Assembly (NCBI GenBank): GCA_964523675.1
Contig: CAZFZT010000081.1
Location: 1 to 14,687, forward strand
Direction of reading: 5' to 3'
DNA: 14,687 nucleotides
DNA from: CAZFZT01 sp964523675
Lineage (GTDB): Bacteria; Planctomycetota; Phycisphaerae; Phycisphaerales; SM1A02
Shown: piece by piece, positions 1 to 7,588 of the stretch
Layout: each line of letters begins with the position of its first letter
Position numbering within the stretch: the stretch's first letter is position 1
Made by a program: the position numbers and the translations under genes
The notes under the pieces: model-generated
Seen by the model: the letters and a program-made list of their open reading frames with translations, nothing else
The model's database searches: none
Told to the model about the DNA's origin: nothing

Positions 1-2
1 GA

Positions 3-680
3 TCCCCTGCCGCGAATGAGCAGGCGGTTCCAATCGTGCACTGGAACCACTCTCAGGATGAACCGCGCGATCGCCGCGTAGCGGCGGAATCGGTCTTTGC
101 ATTGGCAGCCGACATCACAATTCTGACAGATGCCTACTTGATTCCCTGGCATGCGCAGGTCGAGGAGGCATTTGGCAATGACGTTCATCCAGTCTCGTCG
201 TTTCCGTTCGCTTGTATCAGCCGCTTTCCGCTGCTCGAAGTGCGACAGGTTGTGGCGGTGGATGGGATGTATGCCACGGTGTTTCGTGTGGATACCGGCG
301 ACTCCGAATTGGGCGGACAACTTGCGATTCTGGCCATCGATCTGCCCTCTGACCTCTCCCAATCCAGGATGGCGGTTGCGCAGCGAATGAGGCGACTGCT
401 CGTGGAAGCGAACTCGCCTCCGGAGCAGTTCGATGTCGTCCTCGGCGACTTCAATATCACGCGAGGCAGCGCCTCGCTCGCGCACTTGATGGCGGATATG
501 CCACATGCATGGAATCAAGCAGGTCGCGGATGGAGCGGAACCTACCCGAGAGCATGGCCGCTCTTTCACATTGACCACACATTTATCAACGAGGCCAACG
601 TGCGCGTCCTCGATTATGTGCTGATCGACCTCGGCGTCTGCCGGCACCGCGCTCAGCACCTCGTCATTCAGCGTCCATGA
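3..680 (+). CDS. Endonuclease/exonuclease/phosphatase (EEP) family protein, 5' end missing
   Basis: Frame is open from the window edge, so the true start lies upstream; the GTG at 36 is only an internal Val. The 225-residue fragment shows EEP landmarks in order: a strand ending in HWN (residues 13-15 of the fragment), then ADITILTD, then VVLGDFN (metal-binding Asp and Asn) and FHIDHTFI (the conserved Asp near the C terminus). Members of this fold hydrolyse phosphodiester or phosphomonoester bonds in nucleic acids, lipids or inositides using a divalent metal. Two usual catalytic positions look altered: the Gln-Glu after the second strand reads Thr-Asp, and the terminal Ser-Asp-His reads Cys-Arg-His. 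The substrate cannot be assigned. The gene ends in TGA and faces the LysM gene across a short gap holding a repeat element. The family call is fairly safe; activity is uncertain. Confidence 0.8.
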   Translation, partial: SPAANEQAVPIVHWNHSQDEPRDRRVAAESVFALAADITILTDAYLIPWHAQVEEAFGNDVHPVSSFPFACISRFPLLEVRQVVAVDGMYATVFRVDTGDSELGGQLAILAIDLPSDLSQSRMAVAQRMRRLLVEANSPPEQFDVVLGDFNITRGSASLAHLMADMPHAWNQAGRGWSGTYPRAWPLFHIDHTFINEANVRVLDYVLIDLGVCRHRAQHLVIQRP

Positions 681-689
681 TGTCGCTCA

Positions 690-770
690 GCAATCGGGAT
701 CCTGCAATCGGGCGTTCAGGATGCCGCGCCTTCCGATTGCCCATTGCCCAATGCCGGTTGCCGCAGTCCA
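690..770. repeat. Inverted-repeat element i (7-base periodic arms)
   Basis: This sits between two convergent stop codons (680 and 780). The left arm holds GCAATCGGG twice, 14 bases apart (690-698 and 704-712). The right arm is a run of degenerate 7-base units: GATTGCC, CATTGCC, CAATGCC, GGTTGCC (735-762). GCAATCGG at 704-711 pairs perfectly with CCGATTGC at 733-740 around a loop of about 21 bases; the outer arms pair imperfectly. It could act as a bidirectional terminator for the facing genes, though there is no U-tract. Its architecture matches the other elements in this window, but its sequence differs. Confidence 0.6.
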
Positions 771-779
771 ACGTCGCGC

Positions 780-1673
780 CTACTCACCAGGCGCTGGCGG
801 AATGGTGATTTTCATGCCAGGTTTGAGATTGTCGGGGCTGTCGCCGATCGTTTCCCGATTGGCATCGTAGATGAGTCGCCAGTGACGATCGCTGCCGTAG
901 TAGGCGCGTGCGATCTTCGTGAGCGTGTCCCCAGAGCGCACGGTGTAGGCGATGGGCCTGTCACCAGCGGCTTCCTTGACCTCTTCCCGCTCCGTGTCCT
1001 TCGGCGGAAGCCGAAGGGTCTGACCGATCTTGAGCCGAGCAGGATCGACAAGTGGATTGGCCTTGGCGATGAGATCCCACTTGGTTGCATCGCCGAACCA
1101 CTGCTCGGCGATTGAACTCATCGTGTCGTTCTCCTTGACGGTGTACTGCGTGTATTGCGGCGGCGATTGTGGCGGATTGCGTGGCTGTGGCGCGGGTTCC
1201 GGCTCCGGTTCCGGTTCGGGTTCCGGCGCAGGTTCCGGCTGGGCATCCTCATTTGATGAGTCGTTTGGCTGCTCTTCCTCGACAACATCCCCCTTATCGC
1301 CGAGAGTGGATCCACCATCACCTTTGTCACCTGCTTCGTCGCCGGCCGCGTCAAGATTCACCGGAGCAAGTTCCTCCAGCGGGTCGATGATTGGCAGGTC
1401 GCTGGTGTCTGGTGTCTCTGTCTCCGCGGCTTCAGCTTCGCGAGACTCAACCGCCTGCTCGTCACGTGACGGTCGGGTGTTCGGTCCCGGAGACGGCTCA
1501 CTGAGCCGCGGCGCATCATCGACGGCGTTGTACTGCTCCTGCGACTCATCCGGCGTGTCGCTCGCCCCAACGGTCTGCGGCGCTGGATCACCCGAAAAGA
1601 CGCCGTAGTACAGCACAAGGACGACAAGGACCAGAGCGGAAATGGCGAGGAAAATACGGGTCGATGCTGGCAT
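780..1673 (-). CDS. Membrane-anchored protein with two C-terminal LysM domains
   Basis: 297 residues. An N-terminal hydrophobic helix (about 6-27) acts as an uncleaved anchor or signal. It is followed by an acidic, low-complexity segment (28-145), a Pro-Glu dipeptide repeat (about 146-164), and two LysM modules (177-224, opening YTVKENDTMSSIAEQWFG; 243-293, opening YTVRSGDTLTKIARAYYG). LysM binds N-acetylglucosamine-containing glycans, so the protein probably reaches from the cytoplasmic membrane to peptidoglycan, with the PE tract as a stiff spacer. No catalytic domain is visible. I chose the ATG at 1673 because GGAGG lies 6 bases upstream. A longer in-frame TTG at 1691 would place that Shine-Dalgarno inside the gene and is unlikely. 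The secDF terminator upstream and a local promoter-like pair suggest independent transcription. A cell-envelope structural or tethering role is inferred. Confidence 0.88.
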   Translation of the reverse strand: MPASTRIFLAISALVLVVLVLYYGVFSGDPAPQTVGASDTPDESQEQYNAVDDAPRLSEPSPGPNTRPSRDEQAVESREAEAAETETPDTSDLPIIDPLEELAPVNLDAAGDEAGDKGDGGSTLGDKGDVVEEEQPNDSSNEDAQPEPAPEPEPEPEPEPAPQPRNPPQSPPQYTQYTVKENDTMSSIAEQWFGDATKWDLIAKANPLVDPARLKIGQTLRLPPKDTEREEVKEAAGDRPIAYTVRSGDTLTKIARAYYGSDRHWRLIYDANRETIGDSPDNLKPGMKITIPPAPGE

Positions 1674-1679
1674 GACGAA

Positions 1680-1684
1680 CCTCC
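1680..1684 (-). promoter_or_regulatory. Ribosome binding site GGAGG of the LysM gene
   Basis: The minus strand reads GGAGG with a 6-base spacer to the ATG at 1673. It is the only strong Shine-Dalgarno I find before a start codon in this window, and it decides between the ATG and the upstream in-frame TTG at 1691. Confidence 0.75.
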
Positions 1685-1697
1685 GTGTCAAGAGCGG

Positions 1698-1726
1698 ATC
1701 GTAGCGAATTTCTCAGCGATTGTCGC
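1698..1726 (-). promoter_or_regulatory. Candidate sigma-70-type promoter of the LysM gene
   Basis: On the minus strand, GCGACA (1726-1721) and TACGAT (1703-1698) are separated by 17 bases; each matches the consensus at 4 of 6 positions. A transcript would start near 1691, giving a leader of about 18 bases that contains the GGAGG. It lies between the secDF terminator and the LysM start, where a promoter would be expected. The matches are moderate, so this is an inference. Confidence 0.4.
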
Positions 1727-1740
1727 GAATGGCATCAGAG

Positions 1741-1771
1741 AAAAAGCCCATGGATGCAGTCCATGGGCTTT
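1741..1771 (-). terminator. Intrinsic terminator after secDF
   Basis: A perfect 12-base-pair stem (AAAGCCCATGGA at 1743-1754 against TCCATGGGCTTT at 1760-1771) closes a 5-base loop. On the minus strand the stem is followed by a T-rich run, TTTTTCTC in total. It lies about 30 bases beyond the secDF stop and should end the tgt-yajC-secDF transcript. The plus-strand side lacks a comparable T-run. Confidence 0.88.
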
Positions 1772-1801
1772 GAGAAACCAGCAAAGGAGGACGAGCGGCG
1801 A

Positions 1802-4800
1802 CTACGCCGGCTCCGGCTCGGCACCAAACCGCTGTTCCTGCTCGCGCTCTGCATCCTCCGCTCCATCATTTCCACGGCCGCGCTGGAACACGAGTGGGGC
1901 AGCAACAGCAACGGACGAATACGTACCAACCAGCAGGCCGATGAGCAGGCAGAAGGCGAAAGGCCGAATGCCGGTGCCGCCCGCGACATACATGATCGCT
2001 ACCGCCAGCAAGGTCGTCAGTGAGGTAAGGACCGTTCGGCTGAGCGTTTGATTGATCGAGCGATTGACGGTTGCTGCAGTTGGCAACGGAAGTTTGCCGC
2101 GGTTCTCTCGAATGCGGTCAAGGATGACGATCGTGTCGTTGAGTGAATAGCCGATGATCGTGAGCAATGCCGCAACAACGGCCAGATCGATTCGAAACTC
2201 ATCAACGAGCAGCAGGTCTCCGAGCCATGTTCTTGCGACCCATGCGCTGAGCGCAATGAGCCCTAGCGCGATCGTTACGTCATGCACAAGGGCGACGACC
2301 GCTGCAGCCGAATAGCGCAGAGATCCGAACCGGATCCAGATGTACACCAGGATGCCGCCTAAAGACAGGAGAACGGCGACCACGGCAGAAGCAGCAAGCG
2401 TACGAGCCACCGCAGCGGAGAAGCTTGAGACCTGCTCAAGTGATGGCGGCTGGGCCATCGCCTCCGTAACTAACCGCCACTCCATCTGCCCTACTTGACG
2501 ATCCCACAGCAAGGGGTCATCGCGAAGGTAGCTCACCGCAGGGTCCGCGACAAGGACAACGACTGACTGGAACTCGCCAGATTGATCTGATTCATCAAGT
2601 CCGATGATGTCAGCGGTCCTGCCGCGAGCATCAGCGAAGTCTGGTTGACCGCGCATGCGTTCAATTCGAGCGCGGACTTCGTCGAGTGTGACCGGTGGCT
2701 GGATGTCGTCAAGAACGATCGCCACGCCGCCAAGGAACTCAGTCACTCGTTCGGTAAAGCGTGGGCGTTCGATGTTCTCACCCAGCTCCTCGTGTTCAAT
2801 TGGATAGGTGTATGAAGAGTGGTCGTCGCTATCGACGCCGGTGAAGCGGATGGGCGGGGCTACATCAAGCAGGTCATCGAATTCATCGACGATTGCCTCG
2901 ATCACCACATCGGTGGTCGTGGCTTCATCGGCGATGTCTTTCGGGTTTGGCAGCTTGATCTGGAAGCTCTGTCCGACGACTCTGCCGTCTTGAATCTCAG
3001 TCTCGCCGACGGTCAGCACACTGGCGCGGGCGAACTCTGCGAGCACGAGTTGCCGCTGGCGTTCATCTGCAGTCTGTGCCGCTTCAGGATTGGCGCGCTG
3101 GGCAATCTGGCGCACTCGGCTCTCGACGCTGTCATCGCCAACGACGTGCGGCAGCCAGTAGCGCTCGCCGTCCGTCTCGGCGTCGCTTGGATCGACCAGG
3201 GCAGTTCGCATCGTTACGGCGACACCGCCTCGGAGTTCCGTATCGATGAGATCGATACCGCGCGTCGCAACTAGGCCCGCTGATGCAAGTACCGCCACTG
3301 CGCTGACCGCCCAAAATGCCTTTCTCATGCCGACCCAGTTGATGTTCGGTTCGAGAAAATGATGGATGGCCGGCACCACGGTCGGAAGCATCGGCAGATG
3401 CCGGGCTTTGAACACATCCGTGTACAGCAGATAAATCTGCCGCGTGACAAACAGCGCGGTGAAGAGCGTAGCGGCAATGCCGATCGTGAGTGTCAGGGCA
3501 AAGCCGCGTACTTCAGTCGTGGCATAATTGAAGAGCACCACGCACACGATGAGATTCGTGATGTTGGCATCGAGAATGGTGGAAAGCGCCTTGGCATAAC
3601 CCTGTCGAATCGCGCCTCGCAGATCCCATTCACCGGAGAACATTTCTTCACGAATGCGCTCGTAGATGAGCACGTTGGCATCGACCGCCATACCGATCGT
3701 GAGCACAATGCCAGCAAGACCGGGCAGCGTGAACGTACCGTCCAGCGCTGACATCACGCCGAAGATCAGCAGGCCATTCGCAGCCAGCGCAATGACAGCG
3801 ACGATGCCAGCCACGAAGTAGTACAGCACCATGAATACAGCGACTGCCACGATCGCGATAACGAAAGCGCTCAATCCTGCTCGCAAATTGTCGGTGCCGA
3901 TGGATGGTCCGAGGTTATTCTGCGCGATCGGATGCTCATTCAGGCGCGCCTCGAGCGAGCCGGCTGCGAGGACGCGGGTCAAGTAGTTGATGTCCGAGCT
4001 GGTGAAGCGGCCCGTGATGATGCCCTGTGTGCTGATGTTGCCCTGGAGAAACGGTGCGGAGTACACCTGATTGTCGAGCACGATCGCCATCGGCTCACCA
4101 AGATGAGAGCCCGTCAGGCGGCTCATGTACCTGCCGCCGGTCGCGTCGAGCCGGAATCCGACGGCGGGGCGGCCCTGCTGGTCGATGTCACGCCGCGCCT
4201 GGGTGATCGACCAACGGTCTTCGCCATGCTGACCGTGCGTGATGCTCTTGGCGCGGGTGGTGTAGAGCAGCAGGTAATATCGCCCATCGCGCTGTGCTGC
4301 AACGAATCCACGGCCGGCGAAGAATGACTCAGGATCGGCCTGCAGCGCGATTAATTGAGCTTCATCTTCATACCACTGGCGAAGATCGTTGATCTCGTAC
4401 CAACGTGCCACCGGCGAATCGGTGTTCTCCGGTCCGCGCTCACGCAACTGCCTTCGCAGGTCATCAATGTTGACATCCTGCGAGTTGGTTCTCACCGCGA
4501 TGCGGAAGTCGAGCACACCTGCGCCGCGCAGGAGCCGCTTGAGGTCTTCGGGGTCATCAAGGCCCGTCCGTTTCGCCTGATAGGCGTCGTAGGCCCCCAC
4601 CGCTTGGTCAATGGCATCGCTCAGATGGGGAAAATCGGTCTTGATGTTCGACAGTTCAACGTCGCGCGGACTGAGCCGGGCGGGCGCCTCAGCATCGTTG
4701 CCTTCCGTTTCGCGCCCCGAAGGCAACGCCAGAACCCGTTCGATTCGGGATCGATCCAAGGACAACCGCAGCACACCTGCGCGGAGGTCGTCGTGACGAA

Positions 4801-5368
4801 TCATCGCCTCTGCAACGGCCGCCTCCGCCCGTGTGATCTCCTGTGCCTCTGCTCCCGACTCCCGCAATTCACGCAGTCGACCCCGCGTCGACAACATATC
4901 GTTATACGCATCTTGGAGGTTCTGTACGAGCGTCGCACGTTCAGATTCTGCCTGCCCGCCAAACTGCTCAACAGCACGATTCTCTCGAAGTGCGGCATCG
5001 AGCTGTGGTGCTGGAATCTGCGCTTCAGCAACAAGTGAATGCAGCACCTGTTCATACTCTCTGCGCAGCGCCTGAACTTCCGGGCTCGGCAAGGGCATGA
5101 CAACCTCGATGCGGTCGTCGCCCAGCGACTGCATGGAGATGTCGAGCACGCCCTGCGGGTTCACGCGATCCTGCAGAACGCGGATGACCTGCTGCAGTGT
5201 CTCTTCACGCTGACCTGCCGGCACATCCTCCATCGCCACCTGGTAGATCAGACTTGTGCCGCCGCGAAGATCCTTACCAAGACGAATGCCCTTGGACGCG
5301 AGGGCCCAGCCGACCAGAGCAAGAAGGGCGGCGACGAAGAGGAGTTTGAGTACGATTTTTTGCTGCAT
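1802..5368 (-). CDS. secDF: Fused protein translocase subunit SecDF
   Basis: 1188 residues joining SecD (about 1-655) and SecF (about 670-1188). This RND-type membrane motor uses the proton gradient to help SecYEG release exported proteins on the outer face. SecD half: TM1 at 9-27, LGKDLRGGT just after it, a large periplasmic region, then five helices with the signature GMAVDANVLIYERIREE (Asp563, Arg571). SecF half: TM1 near 685-702, then after a big periplasmic domain the GYSLNDTIVILDRIREN signature (Asp1078, Arg1085). Both periplasmic domains are enlarged: about 175 extra, helix-rich residues (about 95-272) interrupt SecD P1, and the SecF loop is near 290 residues against roughly 100 in E. 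coli. The SecF motif usually reading DFTGG is ELRGG here. Start ATG has no strong Shine-Dalgarno. Last gene of the tgt-yajC cluster. Confidence 0.97.
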   Translation of the reverse strand: MQQKIVLKLLFVAALLALVGWALASKGIRLGKDLRGGTSLIYQVAMEDVPAGQREETLQQVIRVLQDRVNPQGVLDISMQSLGDDRIEVVMPLPSPEVQALRREYEQVLHSLVAEAQIPAPQLDAALRENRAVEQFGGQAESERATLVQNLQDAYNDMLSTRGRLRELRESGAEAQEITRAEAAVAEAMIRHDDLRAGVLRLSLDRSRIERVLALPSGRETEGNDAEAPARLSPRDVELSNIKTDFPHLSDAIDQAVGAYDAYQAKRTGLDDPEDLKRLLRGAGVLDFRIAVRTNSQDVNIDDLRRQLRERGPENTDSPVARWYEINDLRQWYEDEAQLIALQADPESFFAGRGFVAAQRDGRYYLLLYTTRAKSITHGQHGEDRWSITQARRDIDQQGRPAVGFRLDATGGRYMSRLTGSHLGEPMAIVLDNQVYSAPFLQGNISTQGIITGRFTSSDINYLTRVLAAGSLEARLNEHPIAQNNLGPSIGTDNLRAGLSAFVIAIVAVAVFMVLYYFVAGIVAVIALAANGLLIFGVMSALDGTFTLPGLAGIVLTIGMAVDANVLIYERIREEMFSGEWDLRGAIRQGYAKALSTILDANITNLIVCVVLFNYATTEVRGFALTLTIGIAATLFTALFVTRQIYLLYTDVFKARHLPMLPTVVPAIHHFLEPNINWVGMRKAFWAVSAVAVLASAGLVATRGIDLIDTELRGGVAVTMRTALVDPSDAETDGERYWLPHVVGDDSVESRVRQIAQRANPEAAQTADERQRQLVLAEFARASVLTVGETEIQDGRVVGQSFQIKLPNPKDIADEATTTDVVIEAIVDEFDDLLDVAPPIRFTGVDSDDHSSYTYPIEHEELGENIERPRFTERVTEFLGGVAIVLDDIQPPVTLDEVRARIERMRGQPDFADARGRTADIIGLDESDQSGEFQSVVVLVADPAVSYLRDDPLLWDRQVGQMEWRLVTEAMAQPPSLEQVSSFSAAVARTLAASAVVAVLLSLGGILVYIWIRFGSLRYSAAAVVALVHDVTIALGLIALSAWVARTWLGDLLLVDEFRIDLAVVAALLTIIGYSLNDTIVILDRIRENRGKLPLPTAATVNRSINQTLSRTVLTSLTTLLAVAIMYVAGGTGIRPFAFCLLIGLLVGTYSSVAVAAPLVFQRGRGNDGAEDAEREQEQRFGAEPEPA

Positions 5369-5471
5369 CGAGGACAGTTCCGAGGAATAAGGCGATAGTT
5401 CGGTGAGTCGCGGGAAGGCCGGCTGGAGGAGCGATGCGGCGATCGGATTGCCGTCTCACTCTTTCGTCAGA

Positions 5472-5912
5472 TCAAGATGGCGTGAGCCCCTGATCGGCCG
5501 GGGCTGCCTTTTCAGTTGATGATTTGATGACCTGCTGAATCGCAGAACGGTGAAATGTGATTCGCGTGTTGGAGGACTCGTCAACCTTCAGGACGACCAT
5601 CTCCGGCTTCAGCTCAATGACCGTACCGATGACGCCACCGACCGTCTGGACTTTGTCGTGCTTCTTGATGGAGGCGATGAGCTGCTCGCGCCGCTTCTTG
5701 TCCTTGCGCTGGCCCATGATTGACATAAAGATCATGACGACCAGGAACACGAGCATCATGGGCAGAAGCCAGCCGAAGCCGCCACCCGCCGGTGTGCCGG
5801 CCGGACCGCCGCCACTTGCGCCATTGCCTGGCGCAGATTCAGTTGGAATGAGCGGGGTGCCGTCCTGCGCAAGTGTCAAGAACGTGTCGAGATTGTGGAG
5901 GAGATCAAACAT
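5472..5912 (-). CDS. yajC: Preprotein translocase accessory subunit YajC
   Basis: 146 residues, a little longer than the usual 85-120. The N-terminal 45 residues include a Gly/Pro/Ala-rich stretch before a single transmembrane helix (about 46-66). A basic QRKDKKRREQ follows, then the small conserved cytoplasmic domain (HDKVQTVGGVIGTV, about 85-98), which is diagnostic of the YajC family. YajC binds SecDF and the Sec translocon; its exact role is modest and it is dispensable in E. coli. It sits between tgt and secDF on the same strand, with gaps of 121 and 103 bases. A TATGAT hexamer lies 12 bases before the ATG (5930-5925), so an internal promoter is possible, but I find no convincing -35. 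Confidence 0.94.
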   Translation of the reverse strand: MFDLLHNLDTFLTLAQDGTPLIPTESAPGNGASGGGPAGTPAGGGFGWLLPMMLVFLVVMIFMSIMGQRKDKKRREQLIASIKKHDKVQTVGGVIGTVIELKPEMVVLKVDESSNTRITFHRSAIQQVIKSSTEKAAPADQGLTPS

Positions 5913-6004
5913 GAGAGACTTTCAATCATAATGGAAGCCGCGGGAGGGTTTCGACTTTGCCCCATGGGTTCTACGAGGTCGAGCTATGGATGGTACGGGA
6001 TTGG

Positions 6005-6021
6005 GCTGCAACCCTTGCAGC
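6005..6021 (-). other. Short stem-loop just after the tgt stop
   Basis: GCTGCAA (6005-6011) pairs perfectly with TTGCAGC (6015-6021) around a 3-base loop, starting 12 bases beyond the tgt stop codon on the minus strand. There is no T-run after it, so it is more likely an mRNA-stability or processing hairpin within the operon than a terminator. It could be coincidental. Confidence 0.4.
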
Positions 6022-6033
6022 ATGCGGTCTGAT

Positions 6034-7302
6034 TCATTCGCTGAGCGACCCTGAATTGAGGACCGGCCAATCCTGGCGGAGCCGAAGCCAGTCATTTTCG
6101 CAGATTGCCCGCCGAATGTCCAGCATCAGCCGCTGGAAGTGCCGGATGTTGTGAATGCTCAGGAGTATAGGGCCGAGCATCTCCTTTGAGAGGAACAGAT
6201 GGCGAAGATACGCCCTGGAGAACCAGCGGCCGCGGCGGTCGGCGCCCCAATGCCTGCCCGGTGCGGGTCCGTCCAGTCCCTCAATGGCTGGTGGCCCTGC
6301 ACAGGCGAGGCAGTCGCAGCCGGCCTCTATCGGCCTCGGATCATCGCGGAACTCGGCATTGCGCAGCCGCAGTGCGCCTGCTTGAGTGAAGGCGTTGGCG
6401 TTGCGGCCGTTACGCGTGGGCAGCACACAATCGAACATGTCCACGCCGGCCCGCACCGCTGCGACAATATCGCGCTCGTAGCCGACCCCCATCAAGTACC
6501 GCGGCTTCTCGACCGGCAGAAGTGGGGCGGTGAACTCTGTTATCTGCCGGATCAGTTCGGTCCCTTCGCCAACAGCAACACCTCCAATCGCATAACCGGG
6601 CAGGTCGATATTGGTGATCCGCTCAGCCGACTGCCTGCGCAGGTCGAGGTCGGTTCCACCCTGCACGATGCCGAAGAGCGACTGGTCGCTCGGTCGGGCA
6701 TGGGCCTTCACACAGCGCTCCAGCCAACTGACGGTGCGCTCGTTTGCAATTCCCAGGCGTGCTGCATGGTCATAGCCCTTCTTGAACGGCCCGGTGCGGC
6801 CGAGCGCGAGACGTCGCCGACTCTCGTTGATCGCTGCGGGATCAACGCTTGGTGGACAGTCATCGAAAGCCATGATGATGTCAGCGCCAAGATTGTTCTG
6901 GACCTGCATGGCGCGTTCCGGGCCGAGATGGACTTTGGAGCCGTCGATGATCGAGGTGAAGGTCACGCCATCGTCATCGATGGCGTTGATGTCCGACATG
7001 GAATAGGCCTGATATCCGCCCGAATCGGTGAGGATCGGCCCATTCCATTGCATGAACTGATGCACGCCGCCCAGCCGCGCAACGAGGTCATCGCCCGGAC
7101 GGAGCATGAGGTGGTACGCATTATTGAGAACGATCTGCGAGCCGGTGGCTGCGATGTGGTCTGGCGTGACGCCTTTGATCGTGCCGCGCGTGCCGACGGG
7201 CATGAATGCAGGCGTATCAAACGAACCGTGCGGCGTTTCGATGCGGCCGGTGCGGGCGCTCGATTCGGCACAATGTTTGTCGATGGTGAAGCGGATGGAC
7301 AC
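6034..7302 (-). CDS. tgt: Queuine/preQ1 tRNA-ribosyltransferase (TGT)
   Basis: 422 residues; E. coli Tgt has 375. The enzyme swaps guanine-34 of GUN-anticodon tRNAs for preQ1, a step in queuosine synthesis. Landmarks by alignment with E. coli: TPAFMPVGTRGTIKG, the general-base Asp93 in LTDSGGYQ (E. coli D89), FDDC at 146-149, GGVAVGEG, MGVGYERD, and nucleophile Asp291 in DMFDCVLPTRNGRNA (E. coli D264). The zinc site has Cys329, Cys331 and Cys334 plus His384. Between Cys334 and the SRAYL motif there are about 24 residues more than in E. coli, rich in Gly, Pro and Arg. The start is GTG without a clear Shine-Dalgarno; the frame stays open further upstream, but homology begins at MSIRF. First gene of the tgt-yajC-secDF cluster. 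Confidence 0.97.
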   Translation of the reverse strand: MSIRFTIDKHCAESSARTGRIETPHGSFDTPAFMPVGTRGTIKGVTPDHIAATGSQIVLNNAYHLMLRPGDDLVARLGGVHQFMQWNGPILTDSGGYQAYSMSDINAIDDDGVTFTSIIDGSKVHLGPERAMQVQNNLGADIIMAFDDCPPSVDPAAINESRRRLALGRTGPFKKGYDHAARLGIANERTVSWLERCVKAHARPSDQSLFGIVQGGTDLDLRRQSAERITNIDLPGYAIGGVAVGEGTELIRQITEFTAPLLPVEKPRYLMGVGYERDIVAAVRAGVDMFDCVLPTRNGRNANAFTQAGALRLRNAEFRDDPRPIEAGCDCLACAGPPAIEGLDGPAPGRHWGADRRGRWFSRAYLRHLFLSKEMLGPILLSIHNIRHFQRLMLDIRRAICENDWLRLRQDWPVLNSGSLSE

Positions 7303-7362
7303 GTGGGAGAGTGGACAGGGGAAAGGGGGCGGTCAGCAATTCGTTGATCTGAGGCGGTTTAT

Positions 7363-7588
7363 GCAGAGGTTCAGAGGGGCAGAGGGGCAGAGGGGCAAAG
7401 GGTAGGCATCGAGGCATCAGGGCATCGAGGCATCGAGTGAAAGCATGTCGAAGGTGCAACATCTTCCCGCTATCTCTTCGCCCCTTCGCCATTTCCAACT
7501 CGGATCAAAGCATCAATTGAAAGTGTGGCTAAGGCGCGACGCTCCTGCTGTCCCTTTGCCCCTTGGAACCTTCGTCCCTCTGCCTCTC
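7363..7588. repeat. Inverted-repeat element ii (8-base periodic, two tandem cores)
   Basis: Fills most of the 284-base gap between the rhomboid stop and the tgt start. The left part reads as 8-base steps: GCAGAGGG and GCAAAGGG units (7363-7402), then GGCATCGA-like units (7405-7436). Two copies of the shared core follow (7431-7460 and 7511-7540), exactly 80 bases, or ten units, apart and about 73% identical. The right arm is pyrimidine-rich with the same step. GGGGCAAAGGG (7392-7402) pairs perfectly with CCCTTTGCCCC (7552-7562), and by hand 24 of 32 positions of the longer arms are complementary. The right arm runs into the rhomboid stop codon. I see no preQ1 riboswitch here. Confidence 0.75.

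Noticed and set aside
1030..1608. Gly/Ser-rich open frame on the plus strand opposite the LysM gene
   Set aside because: It is the antisense reading of the Pro-Glu repeat and acidic linker; no start signal or domain.
6199..7347. 382-residue open frame on the plus strand opposite tgt
   Set aside because: It mirrors the conserved tgt gene in antisense, as is common in GC-rich DNA, and shows no domain or start signal.
7363..7440. CRISPR-like array from the regular 8-base repeats
   Set aside because: The units are contiguous with no unique spacers of 25-40 bases, they are degenerate, and there are no cas genes nearby.
7303..7586. preQ1 riboswitch before tgt
   Set aside because: The gap is mostly the inverted-repeat element; I could not find the small conserved preQ1 pseudoknot pattern next to the start.
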